A stretch of DNA of 64,000 nt, from the NCBI GenBank assembly GCA_023387735.1, contig JAEWHP010000020.1, positions 186,001-250,000 on the forward strand, written 5' to 3'. The notes below the pieces were generated by a model. The model did no database searches. It was not told the DNA's origin and saw nothing but the letters and a program-made list of their open reading frames with translations. Source of the stretch: Pseudomonadota bacterium (lineage in GTDB: Bacteria; Pseudomonadota; Alphaproteobacteria; Rhizobiales; Xanthobacteraceae). The translations under genes and the position numbers were made by a program. Positions within the stretch are counted from its first letter, which is position 1. The number at the start of each line of letters is the position of its first letter. Below, piece by piece: positions 1 to 8,710 of this stretch.

Positions 1-224
1 TAGACGAGCACCGGCCGCCAGCGGATATGCGCCCGCCACAGAAAGGCGCGCCAGCCGTTCGAGGCCATCTGCGTGACCGCATGCAGCACCATCGCCGTTG
101 GCAGCGGCATGAAGGTCAGGAGCACGCCGATCAGGATCATCCCGCCGGCCATGCCGAACAGCCCCGACAGGAACGCGGTTGCGACCATGAGCGCCCCAAG
201 GGCGGCGATCATCAGCGGGGTCAT
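1..224 (-). CDS. TauE/SafE (TSUP) family membrane transporter, N-terminal part
   Basis: Only the first 74 residues lie in the window; the gene runs off the left edge. The protein begins MTPLMIAALGALMVATAFLS and continues with a glycine-rich hydrophobic stretch (GLFGMAGGMILIGVLL). It then reads LHAVTQMASNGWRA, the typical first two-helix repeat of TSUP anion/sulfite exporter-type permeases in the inner membrane. The substrate cannot be told from the sequence. The gene is divergent from the LysR regulator, with a hairpin repeat between them. Confidence 0.85.
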   Translation of the reverse strand, partial: MTPLMIAALGALMVATAFLSGLFGMAGGMILIGVLLTFMPLPTAMVLHAVTQMASNGWRAFLWRAHIRWRPVLV

Positions 225-239
225 GGGATTCTCTCCGAC

Positions 240-336
240 AGAGCATCCGTTCTGACTTCATCAGACCGGATGCTCTGGTCTTTTGTTTTGACGCGTTTTC
301 TTAACGCGAACCGGTCTCCACTTCGCTTGAAAACGC
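240..336. repeat. Composite palindromic intergenic repeat
   Basis: A near-perfect hairpin has 16-nt arms at 240-255 and 261-276 with one mismatch and a 5-nt loop. It is followed by a second inverted pair, GCGTTTTC at 293-300 and GAAAACGC at 329-336. The core TTTTCTTAACGCGA resembles the hairpin at 16041-16066. From memory, similar elements are common between Bradyrhizobium genes. It separates the divergent TSUP and LysR genes. Confidence 0.6.
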
Positions 337-415
337 TATGCTTATGTCTGCCGCGCTTGGATGTGGCGCGCAAACTGAGTTATCTTGCCCTGGCATCAGT
401 TTTCCTGAGGGTTAT

Positions 416-1321
416 GTGCGGCGACTGCTTTTTCTCAATGGCATCAAGGCGTTCGAAGCAGCCGCGCGCGGTGGCAGCTTCGCGGCGGCCGGGGTCGAAC
501 TCAACGTCTCCGCCGCCGCCGTCAGCCGGATGGTGCATCTGCTGGAACAGCGACTGGGCGTCGCACTGTTCGAGCGCAAGGCCAACCGCCTGGTCACCAC
601 GGCGGCGGGTCGCGCCTATCAGAGCGGGCTGACGCCGATCTTCGATGCGCTGGCGAGCCTGACCGCGCAGGTGACGGCGCCGAGCGGCGTCCGCGTGCTG
701 ACCATCGGCGTCGGGCCGACCTTTGCGATGAAATGGCTGATCCCGCGACTGGCGGATTTCCGCAAGGAGGAGCCCGACATCGAGGTGCGAATCACCACCG
801 GCGGCGCGGCCGCGCCGTTCGGCGACGACTGGAGCTGCGGCATCCAGCTCGGCGACGGCGAATGGCCGGGCCTGACCGCCGAGCCGCTGTTCGCGGCCGA
901 CCTGCTTCCGGTCTGCGCGCCGCGGCTGGCCAGCCAGCTCAAGCGTCCGGGCGATCTGAAGGGCCCCACTTTGCTCCGGGTCGCGCATTCGCCCGACGAC
1001 TGGCCGTCATGGCTGAAGGCCGCGGGCGTTGTGCGAATCAGCGCGCGCGGACCGGAGTTTCAGTTCTACGGCCAGGCGCTGCAGGCCGCCGTCGACGGCC
1101 TCGGCGTCGCCATGGGCATCCGGCCCTATATCGACGACGACCTCGCCGCCGGCCGGCTGGTGGCGCCGTTCGCGTTAAGCGTGCCGAAAGGCATGCGCTG
1201 GTATCTGGTGTATCGGGGATTCCACGCCGGGCAACGCGATTTTGCCGCGTTCCGGCGCTGGATTATTCGCGCGGCGGTAGAACCCGCCACGCGCCGCAGG
1301 GGCCAGCGCCATGCCGGATGA
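416..1321 (+). CDS. LysR family transcriptional regulator (GcvA-like)
   Basis: A 301-residue DNA-binding regulator. Residues about 5-65 form the LysR winged helix-turn-helix (FLNGIKAFEAAARGGSF, then AVSRMVHLLEQRLGVALFER), followed by a two-lobed effector-binding domain. The opening resembles GcvA-type LysR proteins. The frame is open further upstream, but GTG at 416 is chosen because CTGAGG at 404-409 is well placed as a ribosome binding site and family members start just before this phenylalanine-leucine-asparagine stretch. The stop overlaps the start of the monooxygenase gene by 11 bp, so the two are probably cotranscribed and functionally linked. The effector is unknown. Confidence 0.88.
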   Translation: MRRLLFLNGIKAFEAAARGGSFAAAGVELNVSAAAVSRMVHLLEQRLGVALFERKANRLVTTAAGRAYQSGLTPIFDALASLTAQVTAPSGVRVLTIGVGPTFAMKWLIPRLADFRKEEPDIEVRITTGGAAAPFGDDWSCGIQLGDGEWPGLTAEPLFAADLLPVCAPRLASQLKRPGDLKGPTLLRVAHSPDDWPSWLKAAGVVRISARGPEFQFYGQALQAAVDGLGVAMGIRPYIDDDLAAGRLVAPFALSVPKGMRWYLVYRGFHAGQRDFAAFRRWIIRAAVEPATRRRGQRHAG

Positions 1322-2531
1322 AAAGATAGCGACCCTCGTGATCGGCGGCGGCCAGGCCGGCCTGGTCATGAGCCACCGCCTCAAGCAGCGCGGGCTGCCG
1401 CATCTGGTGCTGGAGCGGCAGCGGATCGCCGAACGCTGGCGCAGCGAGCGCTGGGACGGCTTGCAGTTCCAGTTTCCGAACTGGTCGGTGCGGCTGCCGG
1501 ACTTTCCGTTTCCGCACAGCGACCCGGATGCGTTCGCCAGCACGGACGAAATCATCAAGTTCATCGATGCCTATGCCGAGTTCGTCGCGCCCCCGATCCG
1601 CTGCGGCGTCGAGGTGACGCGGCTGTCGCAGCGCGACGGTGGCGGCTTCATCGCCCAAACCAGTGACGGCACCATCGAGGCGGACAATGTCGTCGTCGCC
1701 ACCGGTCCCTATCAGCTCACTTTGGTGCCGGAGCTGTCCAGCGAACTTCCGGTGTTTCAGGTCAACGCCAGCGATTACCGCAATCCCGAAGCGCTTCCGC
1801 CGGGCGCCGTGCTGGTCGCCGGCGCCGGCGCATCGGGCGCGCAGATCGCCGAGGAACTGCAGCGCGCCGGCCGTCGCGTCTACCTCTCGGTCGGGAGGCA
1901 CCGCCGCATGCCGCGCCGCTACCGTAACCGCGACTTCATCTGGTGGCTCGCCGCGATGCGCATCGACCACATCACGCCGGAGCAGCGCGGGCCGGCGCGG
2001 CTCGGCCCGGTGATTTCAGGCGCCTATGGCGGCCGCACCATCGACTTCCGCAACTTCGCCGCCGACGGCATGATTTTGGTCGGACATCTCGAAGCGGCCC
2101 AGGACGGCGTCATCGAGATCGCGCCCGGCCTTGCCGATAGCCTCGCCGACGGCGACCTCGCCTTCACCACCTTCCTCGACATCGTCGACGAATATGTCAA
2201 ACGCCGCGGCCTGCAACTGCCCGAAGAACCCGGCGCGCGGGCAACCCTGCCTGACCCACCCTGCGTCACCGCCCCCCTGCAGCGGCTCGATCTCGCCGCC
2301 GAAGGCATCACCTCGGTAATCTGGGCCACCGGCTACGGCGTCGATTTCGGCTGGATCGATGTCCCCGTCATCGATGCCAAGGGCGACGCGGTCCACAACA
2401 ACGGCATCACGGCCGTGCCCGGCCTGTATTTCCTCGGCCTGCAATGGCTGTCGAAACTGAATTCGTCGTTCCTGTCCGGCGTCGGCGAAGACGCAGCCGT
2501 GCTCGCGGACCACATCCGCAATTTTCGCTGA
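1311..2531 (+). CDS. FAD/NAD(P)-dependent flavin monooxygenase (CzcO-like)
   Basis: A 406-residue cytosolic flavoprotein. An N-terminal FAD-binding Rossmann motif (GGGQAGLV, about residues 9-16) is followed by FQFPNWSVRLPDFPF. A second dinucleotide motif (VAGAGASGAQIAEEL, about residues 167-181) and the late ATGY motif (VIWATGYGVDFGW, about 340) complete the pattern of class B flavin monooxygenases and related oxidoreductases. The start overlaps the end of the LysR gene. The substrate is not predictable; it may be a small lipophilic or aromatic compound whose presence is sensed by the LysR protein. Confidence 0.85.
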   Translation: MPDEKIATLVIGGGQAGLVMSHRLKQRGLPHLVLERQRIAERWRSERWDGLQFQFPNWSVRLPDFPFPHSDPDAFASTDEIIKFIDAYAEFVAPPIRCGVEVTRLSQRDGGGFIAQTSDGTIEADNVVVATGPYQLTLVPELSSELPVFQVNASDYRNPEALPPGAVLVAGAGASGAQIAEELQRAGRRVYLSVGRHRRMPRRYRNRDFIWWLAAMRIDHITPEQRGPARLGPVISGAYGGRTIDFRNFAADGMILVGHLEAAQDGVIEIAPGLADSLADGDLAFTTFLDIVDEYVKRRGLQLPEEPGARATLPDPPCVTAPLQRLDLAAEGITSVIWATGYGVDFGWIDVPVIDAKGDAVHNNGITAVPGLYFLGLQWLSKLNSSFLSGVGEDAAVLADHIRNFR

Positions 2532-2551
2532 GTTGCGCGCCAACCTCAGCC

Positions 2552-2669
2552 GTCATACCCCGCGCAGGCGGGGTATCCAGTACGCTGCGGCTTCTCGGTT
2601 GCGACACTGTGGCCTCTGGAATACTGGATCCCCGCCCCAGTGCGCAATTGCGCACAAGGCGGGGATGAC
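2552..2669. repeat. Inverted intergenic repeat with GTCATACCCCGCGCAGGCGGGG ends
   Basis: The element starts with a GTCATACCCCG hairpin and ends with the inverse, GGCGGGGATGAC. Near its right end lies the palindrome TGCGCAATTGCGCA at 2641-2654. It lies in the 240-bp gap after the monooxygenase gene and probably folds as RNA. The architecture matches other intergenic repeats in the window. Confidence 0.6.
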
Positions 2670-2771
2670 AGCTTTGCTTCCGGAAAATTACGGCGACTTG
2701 TGAAGCCGTTCACACCGGCCCTCGCCGTGCCGTGGTGTTGTCCTGCCATGGGAAATCCCGGGAGACACGCC

Positions 2772-2981
2772 ATGATCTACGGCGGATTTGAGATTCAGTC
2801 GTTCGAGGCAGGGAGAGGGTTATGGCACGCCAGGATTCAACGGACCGACCAGGCGCCGGTCGTCATCGATGGCCTGTCATTTCCGGCGCTCGAGGTCGGC
2901 TTCGCGTGGTCGAATCCGGACGCGGCGATCGCGGACGCGAAAGCGCACATCGACCGCTTCATGCCGCGGCTGGCGACGTAG
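2772..2981 (+). CDS. Small conserved hypothetical protein (69 aa)
   Basis: A 69-residue protein starting MIYGGFEIQSFEAGRGLWHA, with a basic/aromatic N-terminal half and an alanine-rich C-terminal helix (WSNPDAAIADAKAHIDRF). I recall similar short proteins in Bradyrhizobium but know no function. GGGAGA at 2760-2765 is a suitable ribosome binding site. Its 3' half overlaps, in another frame, the open frame of the zinc-ribbon gene. Confidence 0.6.
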   Translation: MIYGGFEIQSFEAGRGLWHARIQRTDQAPVVIDGLSFPALEVGFAWSNPDAAIADAKAHIDRFMPRLAT

Positions 2982-3205
2982 GCGGCACCACCATCAAGAT
3001 CGTCCCGCAACCCGAACGGATCCTGCAGGCAACGCCGACGCTGTCCAACTGCCCGGACTGCAGCGCGTCGCTCGCGGTCCTGCGCATCATCCCCGGCCGC
3101 GGCGGCGCCGAGTACTGGACCATGCGCTGCACGCGCTGCGGCGGGATTCATCTGGATATCGTCAAGGGCGCGCCGGCCAAGGCCGACAGCGACCGCTGCG
3201 TCTGA
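2822..3205 (+). CDS. Small zinc-ribbon protein, start uncertain
   Basis: The C-terminal 70 residues look genuine. They contain a CPDC pair, then a CTRC pair about 30 residues later (TMRCTRCGGIHLDIVK), a four-cysteine zinc ribbon typical of short DNA/RNA-binding or scaffold proteins. The start is unresolved. ATG 2822 has a strong AGGGAGAGG site upstream but overlaps the preceding gene by 160 bp out of frame. GTG 2906 overlaps less, and no standard start lies between 2981 and the first cysteine pair. The sequence ahead of about residue 57 is low-complexity arginine/glycine text, as expected of a shadow frame. A terminator follows at 3246. Confidence 0.5.
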   Translation: MARQDSTDRPGAGRHRWPVISGARGRLRVVESGRGDRGRESAHRPLHAAAGDVGGTTIKIVPQPERILQATPTLSNCPDCSASLAVLRIIPGRGGAEYWTMRCTRCGGIHLDIVKGAPAKADSDRCV

Positions 3206-3245
3206 ACGCGGTGGGTTCCGAATCCCTTTGCTGACATCTGCTGAC

Positions 3246-3284
3246 AGGGCAAAGGCCCGCATCCGCGCGGGCATTTGCCCTTTT
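3246..3284 (+). terminator. Rho-independent terminator before uvrB
   Basis: Arms AGGGCAAA (3246-3253) and TTTGCCCT (3274-3281), plus inner GCCCGC/GCGGGC arms, form a strong hairpin ending in TTTT. It separates the zinc-ribbon gene from uvrB. Confidence 0.75.
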
Positions 3285-3315
3285 CTCGCTGGCTGAGTCA
3301 TCCCATATTCCGCGG

Positions 3316-6303
3316 ATGGCGAAGAAACCCGACACTCCCAAAAAGCCCGGCAAAACCCCCAAATCCAAAGCTCACCGGCCTGAAGTACAACCGATCGGTC
3401 CGGCGCTGGCCGAACTGCTCAATCCCGCGATCAACCGCGGCGACGCTGGCATGGGTTCGGGCACGGGGCTGCAGCCGCCGCCGGATAATTCCTGGGATCG
3501 CCGTGCCAGCGGCGAGGCCGCCGCGCACCGCGCGCGCGCCTCGACCAGGGGAACCGGCGAGGACGTCGCGAAGCGCGACGCATCCAGACAGGGTTTCGAT
3601 GAAGCACCGCAGGCCAATTACGGAACGTCGGCGACCATCCCCACGCTCGATCCCGAACTCGCGCGGCAACTCGGCCTGCCCACCGCAGAGGACGACGACG
3701 AGGCGCTGGCCCGCCCGCCGCGCAACAAGATGGAAGCGCTCGGCGTCAAGGCGACCGCGGACGCGCTGGAGAACCTGATCCGCGACGGCCGCCCGGAATT
3801 TCGCGGCGACGACGGCGCGCTGAAGGTCTGGACCCCGCACCGGCCGCCGCGCCCGGAGAAATCCGAAGGCGGCGTGCGCTTCGAGATCAAGTCCGAATAC
3901 GAGCCGAAGGGCGACCAGCCGACCGCGATCGCCGAACTGGTCGAAGGCATCAACCGCAACGACCGTACGCAGGTGCTGCTCGGCGTCACCGGCTCGGGCA
4001 AGACCTACACCATGGCCAAGGTGATCGAGGCGACGCAACGCCCCGCCATCATCCTGGCGCCGAACAAGACGCTGGCCGCGCAGCTCTATGGCGAGTTCAA
4101 GAATTTCTTCCCCGATAACGCGGTGGAGTATTTCGTCAGCTACTACGACTACTACCAGCCCGAAGCCTATGTGCCGCGCACCGACACCTACATAGAAAAG
4201 GATTCGTCGATCAACGAGCAGATCGACCGCATGCGCCACTCGGCGACGCGGGCGCTGCTGGAGCGCGACGACGTCATCATCGTGGCTTCCGTGTCGTGCA
4301 TCTACGGTATCGGTTCGGTCGAAACCTACACCGCGATGACCTTCGCGCTGAAGAAGGGCGAGCGCATCGACCAGCGGCAACTGATCGCCGACCTCGTCGC
4401 CCTGCAATACAAGCGCACCCAGGCCGATTTTACCCGCGGCACTTTTCGCGTGCGCGGCGACGTCATCGACATCTTCCCGGCGCACTATGAGGACCGCGCC
4501 TGGCGCGTGAACCTGTTTGGCGACACCGTCGAAAACATCGAGGAGTTCGACCCGCTCACCGGCCACAAGCAGGACGACCTCGAATTCATCAAGATCTACG
4601 CCAACTCGCACTATGTGACGCCGCGCCCGACGCTGGTGCAGGCGATCAAGTCGATCAAGAGCGAGCTGAAGCTGCGGCTCGACGAACTCAACAACCAGGG
4701 CCGGCTGCTGGAAGCGCAGCGGCTGGAGCAGCGCACCACCTTCGACCTCGAAATGATGGAGGCGACGGGAAGCTGCGCCGGCATCGAAAACTATTCGCGC
4801 TACCTCACCGGCCGCCGTCCCGGCGAGCCGCCGCCGACGCTGTTCGAATACGTCCCCGACAACGCGCTTGTGTTCGCCGACGAAAGCCACGTCACCGTGC
4901 CGCAGATCGGCGGCATGTTCCGCGGCGACTTCCGCCGCAAGGCGACGCTCGCCGAATACGGTTTCCGCCTGCCCTCCTGCATGGACAACCGTCCGCTGCG
5001 GTTCGAGGAATGGGACATGATGCGCCCGCAGAGTGTCGCGGTGTCGGCGACGCCGAGCGGCTGGGAACTGAACGAAAGCGGCGGCGTGTTCGTCGAGCAG
5101 GTGATCCGCCCGACCGGCCTGATCGATCCGCCGGTCGACATCCGCCCCGCCCGCACCCAGGTCGACGATCTCGTCGGCGAAGTCCGCGCCACTGCGCAAA
5201 AAGGCTACCGCTCGCTGATCACGGTGCTGACCAAGCGAATGGCGGAAGACCTCACCGAATACATGCACGAACAGGGCATTCGCGTGCGCTACATGCACTC
5301 TGATATCGACACCATCGAGCGCATCGAGATCATCCGGGATCTTCGCCTCGGCGCGTTCGACGCGCTGGTCGGCATCAATCTGTTGCGCGAGGGCCTCGAC
5401 ATTCCCGAATGCGCGCTGGTCGCGATCCTCGACGCCGACAAGGAAGGCTTTTTGCGCAGTGAAACGTCTCTCATACAGACCATCGGCCGCGCCGCGCGCA
5501 ACGTCGACGGCAAGGTGATCCTCTACGCCGACCAGATGACCGGCTCGATGGAACGCGCCATCGCCGAAACCAACCGCCGCCGCGAAAAGCAGGTCGAATA
5601 CAATCAGGCCCACGGCATCACGCCGGAGAGCGTGAAGAAATCGATCGGCGACATCCTCAACTCCGTCTACGAGCGCGACCACGTGCTGGTCGAAATCGGC
5701 GACGGCGGCATGGCCGACGACGTCATCTCTATCGGTCATAATTTCGAGGCGGTTCTCTCCGACCTCGAAACGAGAATGCGCGAAGCCGCCGCCGATCTGA
5801 ACTTCGAGGAAGCCGCAAGACTGCGCGACGAAGTCAAACGCCTGCGCGCCACCGAAATGGCCGTGGTGGACGACCCCACCGCGAAACAACGCAACGTGCA
5901 GAAGCAGGCCGGCGCCTACGCCGGCACGAAGAAATACGGCGACGCGGCGAACCTCCCCGTCAGCGCCATGAAAAAGAAAGGCGTGCAGGCCGCCCTCAAA
6001 TCCAGCCGCAGCGCCCCTTCATCCTCCCCTGGAGGGGGAGGGTCGGCCGCCGCAGGCGGCCGGGGTGGGGTGAGCCGCAGCGGCAGCACCTCCAAAGTCC
6101 ACAAACCCCACCTCGACGAAATGCACGGCCCGGAGTCCCTGCCCTATCGCCCCGGCGGCACCAAACCGCGCAAGCCGGAGCTCAGCAGTGGCAGCAAAAT
6201 CTTCCAGCCAACGGACTCGCGGCAATCAGGCCCGGAGTTCGGCCCGGCCCCGCGCTCAAGCGGCGGCGCACCGGGGCATCGGGGCGGGTGGAAGAAGAGG
6301 TAA
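3316..6303 (+). CDS. uvrB: UvrABC excinuclease subunit B, with long N- and C-terminal extensions
   Basis: The damage-verification helicase of nucleotide excision repair, which loads with UvrA and recruits UvrC. The Walker A motif is GVTGSGKTYTMAK (about residues 223-235). The beta-hairpin YYDYYQPEAYVP inserts into DNA, DESHVTVPQ is the DEAD-type box, and the C-terminal UVR motif (LNFEEAARLRDEVKRLRATE, about residue 835) contacts UvrC. At 995 residues it is about 325 longer than the usual UvrB. Roughly 195 extra residues precede the core; they are proline- and charge-rich. About 150 disordered Gly/Ser/Pro-rich residues follow the UVR motif. I recall the extended N-terminus in Bradyrhizobium orthologues, supporting ATG 3316. 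Part of the C-tail is encoded by an intergenic-type repeat (6016-6073). Confidence 0.97.
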   Translation: MAKKPDTPKKPGKTPKSKAHRPEVQPIGPALAELLNPAINRGDAGMGSGTGLQPPPDNSWDRRASGEAAAHRARASTRGTGEDVAKRDASRQGFDEAPQANYGTSATIPTLDPELARQLGLPTAEDDDEALARPPRNKMEALGVKATADALENLIRDGRPEFRGDDGALKVWTPHRPPRPEKSEGGVRFEIKSEYEPKGDQPTAIAELVEGINRNDRTQVLLGVTGSGKTYTMAKVIEATQRPAIILAPNKTLAAQLYGEFKNFFPDNAVEYFVSYYDYYQPEAYVPRTDTYIEKDSSINEQIDRMRHSATRALLERDDVIIVASVSCIYGIGSVETYTAMTFALKKGERIDQRQLIADLVALQYKRTQADFTRGTFRVRGDVIDIFPAHYEDRAWRVNLFGDTVENIEEFDPLTGHKQDDLEFIKIYANSHYVTPRPTLVQAIKSIKSELKLRLDELNNQGRLLEAQRLEQRTTFDLEMMEATGSCAGIENYSRYLTGRRPGEPPPTLFEYVPDNALVFADESHVTVPQIGGMFRGDFRRKATLAEYGFRLPSCMDNRPLRFEEWDMMRPQSVAVSATPSGWELNESGGVFVEQVIRPTGLIDPPVDIRPARTQVDDLVGEVRATAQKGYRSLITVLTKRMAEDLTEYMHEQGIRVRYMHSDIDTIERIEIIRDLRLGAFDALVGINLLREGLDIPECALVAILDADKEGFLRSETSLIQTIGRAARNVDGKVILYADQMTGSMERAIAETNRRREKQVEYNQAHGITPESVKKSIGDILNSVYERDHVLVEIGDGGMADDVISIGHNFEAVLSDLETRMREAAADLNFEEAARLRDEVKRLRATEMAVVDDPTAKQRNVQKQAGAYAGTKKYGDAANLPVSAMKKKGVQAALKSSRSAPSSSPGGGGSAAAGGRGGVSRSGSTSKVHKPHLDEMHGPESLPYRPGGTKPRKPELSSGSKIFQPTDSRQSGPEFGPAPRSSGGAPGHRGGWKKR
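6016..6073. repeat. Palindromic repeat embedded in the uvrB reading frame
   Basis: CCTTCATCCTCCCCTGGAGG followed by GGGAGGGTCGG, then a GCCGCCGCAGGCGGC hairpin and GGGGTGGGGTGA. The same left end and right end, with a different central hairpin, occur at 43514-43576 between genes. Here the element is translated in frame as a Ser/Pro/Gly/Ala-rich segment, about residues 901-920 of UvrB. Confidence 0.8.
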
Positions 6304-6480
6304 GACCCTACGGCGGGTCCAAAGTTCAGATAAGCCTAGTTTGGCTGCCCTGGCGGGCGAGATCTTTTCGCACTTGCGCAAAAAACTCGGTGAAACACGC
6401 TCTATTTAACTTCTTAAGCATTTCGGTCCATAAGTGAATTGCGCCACCATTGTACACAACCTATAGTTAAGCTGACCCAA

Positions 6481-7848
6481 ATGTCCCACGATGATGTGCA
6501 AACTATCTCCGTGATAGTGCCTGCCAGTCCTTTCACCTCTCCCGAACTAAAGGGTGTGCGCCATTGCCTCGCCGCATTGGATGTCGCAAAGCTTATGGAT
6601 TGGTGGCCGGGCAAACCCCATCAACCGCATAGAGATCCGAAGAAAGTTCGGGATATTCAGCGTTCACTCGACTGGAAACGAGTCGCGCAAATTGCAGCGT
6701 ATTTGCTACAGCGGGAGATCCTTGAGGCTCCCGCGAAGCTGGATGAGTGCTTCGGACAAATTTACGAGCCGACCGCACTTGAACCTGGTCGCGAATGGCC
6801 CCCTCAAGTACCTCGTGTAATCGGCTATCAACCAAGTGAGTATCCGATTTTTTCCAACGTGCTGATACACGTCAACGGAGCAGACATTCTGACCGATGAA
6901 AAACAACCACCCGGCACAGCTAATCTTGTATTCGATGAGAAGCACAAGGATCTCTACTTTACGGTCATAGACGGCCAACATCGAATCAACGGGGCTTACT
7001 TTGCACTCCATCTTCTTGGTGAGAGCGGTCCAAAAGTGCGTTGGGAAATTCCTGCAGAAGTCTTTCTCGATTTAGACAAACGCGGCCAAGCGCCTCGCAG
7101 GCAGGCGCAAATCTTTATCGACGTGAACTTCTACCAGAAAAAGGTCGATAGATCCTTGGTCGCCGACCTATTTCCAACAGCGAGGGGAAGAGGAGCAATT
7201 GACGACAAAGAGCGAGCTCAAGATATTGGACGCAAGCTCATGCTAGAGGTTGGCCCGCTCACGGGAATGATCCAGATCCCCGGCATTAAGTTCGGCGTCA
7301 AGGACGTAGTGACGCTCGCAACTCTCAACTCAGCGATCGAAGATATTATACCATATTTGTCCGATGCAAAGATCACAAGTCTGGACGGACAAACCGAATT
7401 TCTAGCGCGATGTCTGGAGGCTTGGTTGGATGCGTCGGGCAGAAAGGAGGAGATATCATCCTCCAAAAAACTCGACCCCACCAATGTTGCATATCAAGGT
7501 CGAGTGCTTGTGTCGTTCATAGCGCTTCTACCGGCGTGTTTGTGGGCACTAAACAAAAAGAAGATCCCCGCGCTTAGCAACAAAGCCCAAGCCTTTGTTA
7601 CAGAATGGCTAAGGGATGTCATGACTAGAGCTGGCCTCTTACAACAGGGCCTGTTTCTGGCAAAGGAAGCGTTCAAAAGGAAGGGCTTTCTTGGAAGCGG
7701 TGGCATTGGGAGATTTAGAGACACTTTATGGGCCGCAGCTTTAAGTAAGGAAGACATTAGGCGCTGGGGCGAAGAGCGGATCGGAAGCGTCGCAGCATCG
7801 CATCGCGAGACAGTTTTCAACGAGCTCTCCAATTCGTCAGAAGAGTAA
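6481..7848 (+). CDS. DGQHR-motif (DndB-like) protein, first gene of island operon
   Basis: A 455-residue protein carrying VIDGQHRINGAYFA with the DGQHR signature at residues 164-168. DGQHR-domain proteins share a ParB/sulfiredoxin-like fold; the family includes DndB, the regulator of phosphorothioation loci, and other proteins on defence islands. The region after the signature has FIDVNFYQKKVDRSLVADLF, matching the usual pattern in which DGQHR is followed by a conserved N-x-x-Q/K-helix segment. The C-terminal half is helical and not recognised. ATG 6481 is chosen although no clear Shine-Dalgarno is visible; TTG 6439 is an alternative. Base composition is clearly AT-richer than the flanks. The stop is one base before the next ATG. 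It could be a DNA-binding regulator or a nuclease-like component; no catalytic claim is made. Confidence 0.75.
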   Translation: MSHDDVQTISVIVPASPFTSPELKGVRHCLAALDVAKLMDWWPGKPHQPHRDPKKVRDIQRSLDWKRVAQIAAYLLQREILEAPAKLDECFGQIYEPTALEPGREWPPQVPRVIGYQPSEYPIFSNVLIHVNGADILTDEKQPPGTANLVFDEKHKDLYFTVIDGQHRINGAYFALHLLGESGPKVRWEIPAEVFLDLDKRGQAPRRQAQIFIDVNFYQKKVDRSLVADLFPTARGRGAIDDKERAQDIGRKLMLEVGPLTGMIQIPGIKFGVKDVVTLATLNSAIEDIIPYLSDAKITSLDGQTEFLARCLEAWLDASGRKEEISSSKKLDPTNVAYQGRVLVSFIALLPACLWALNKKKIPALSNKAQAFVTEWLRDVMTRAGLLQQGLFLAKEAFKRKGFLGSGGIGRFRDTLWAAALSKEDIRRWGEERIGSVAASHRETVFNELSNSSEE

Positions 7849-7849
7849 A

Positions 7850-8710
7850 ATGCCAATTGAAAAGTCCCTTGAATCGCGCGTACGCACCGCCTTTGCAAAT
7901 TTGAATGCTGTTGCGGCTAACGAGGCCTTTCCGATGCCGGCCACGGTAGCACGGTCGCTTGAAAAACTCATTCCGTCGTCTGGTTCGCAGACGATCGCCG
8001 TGCGACCACAGATCGCCACGTCATTTGCCACGGCGTCTGTCGACATGTGGTTGCGTGGAGTGCACAGCTTTTTGATCTCTGCATCGTTGACGACGGCAAG
8101 CCCGATCTGGGCCTCTGTCAGCGGCTACTATGCTAGCCATTATGTTGTTCGCGCTTTAGCTCATCTGCTGGGCCACTTCCTTCTTTTCAAACGGGGCCGC
8201 ATTGTTCAACTCGAGCTAACAGGTGGAAAACACTATTGCTCGTTTGCAAGGAAGGACAGGACTGATCGAGAGCACGCTATTTATTGGAAGCGGGTTAAGG
8301 CCGACATCCACTTTAGAGATGATCCTTTCTTCACCAACAACTTACCAGATTCCGGCTCAGACACTTCAGATGTGAAACACCGCGATCACGCAAACTATGC
8401 GGATTCACTCAGCCGGTATTATCCACTATTTCGGCCTCTCAACGAAAATAGTATGAAGATTAGAGTTGGAGCAATTTCTCAGATCGAAATCACGGATCCG
8501 CCGATTCCTCAGATCGGGGAGTTCCCCGATTTGGACAATGTTCAACTTATCGCATACCATCGAATCGTTCGTTATCGACAATTCGTCGACGAAATCGTTG
8601 GCCCCAGTAATCGGTTCTGGCAAGTGCATCGGAATCCATCGTTTGCTACAAGTATGCTGAACTTCCAAATCACTCAGCCGACGGGCCTTGCGGCAGCACG
8701 TCAACCATGA
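7850..8710 (+). CDS. Unrecognised 286-aa protein, middle gene of island operon
   Basis: No family is recognised with confidence. The segment WASVSGYYASHYVVRALAHL (about residues 84-103) resembles the long helix of HEPN-type proteins, in which an aromatic/alanine-rich helix precedes the active site. An R-x4-H arrangement (RTDREH, about residues 137-142) is visible, but this is weak evidence for a HEPN RNase. The remainder is mixed alpha/beta, rich in His, Tyr and Arg. The start is 1 bp after the DGQHR gene, and the end overlaps the methyltransferase start as ATGA, so translation of all three is coupled. Low GC and codon use match its two partners. Confidence 0.7.
   Translation: MPIEKSLESRVRTAFANLNAVAANEAFPMPATVARSLEKLIPSSGSQTIAVRPQIATSFATASVDMWLRGVHSFLISASLTTASPIWASVSGYYASHYVVRALAHLLGHFLLFKRGRIVQLELTGGKHYCSFARKDRTDREHAIYWKRVKADIHFRDDPFFTNNLPDSGSDTSDVKHRDHANYADSLSRYYPLFRPLNENSMKIRVGAISQIEITDPPIPQIGEFPDLDNVQLIAYHRIVRYRQFVDEIVGPSNRFWQVHRNPSFATSMLNFQITQPTGLAAARQP

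Noticed and set aside
3298..5889. Very long open frame antisense to uvrB (863 codons)
   Set aside because: A typical shadow of GC-rich codons; the translation is Asp/His/Arg/Val-rich without domains, while uvrB on the other strand is unmistakable.
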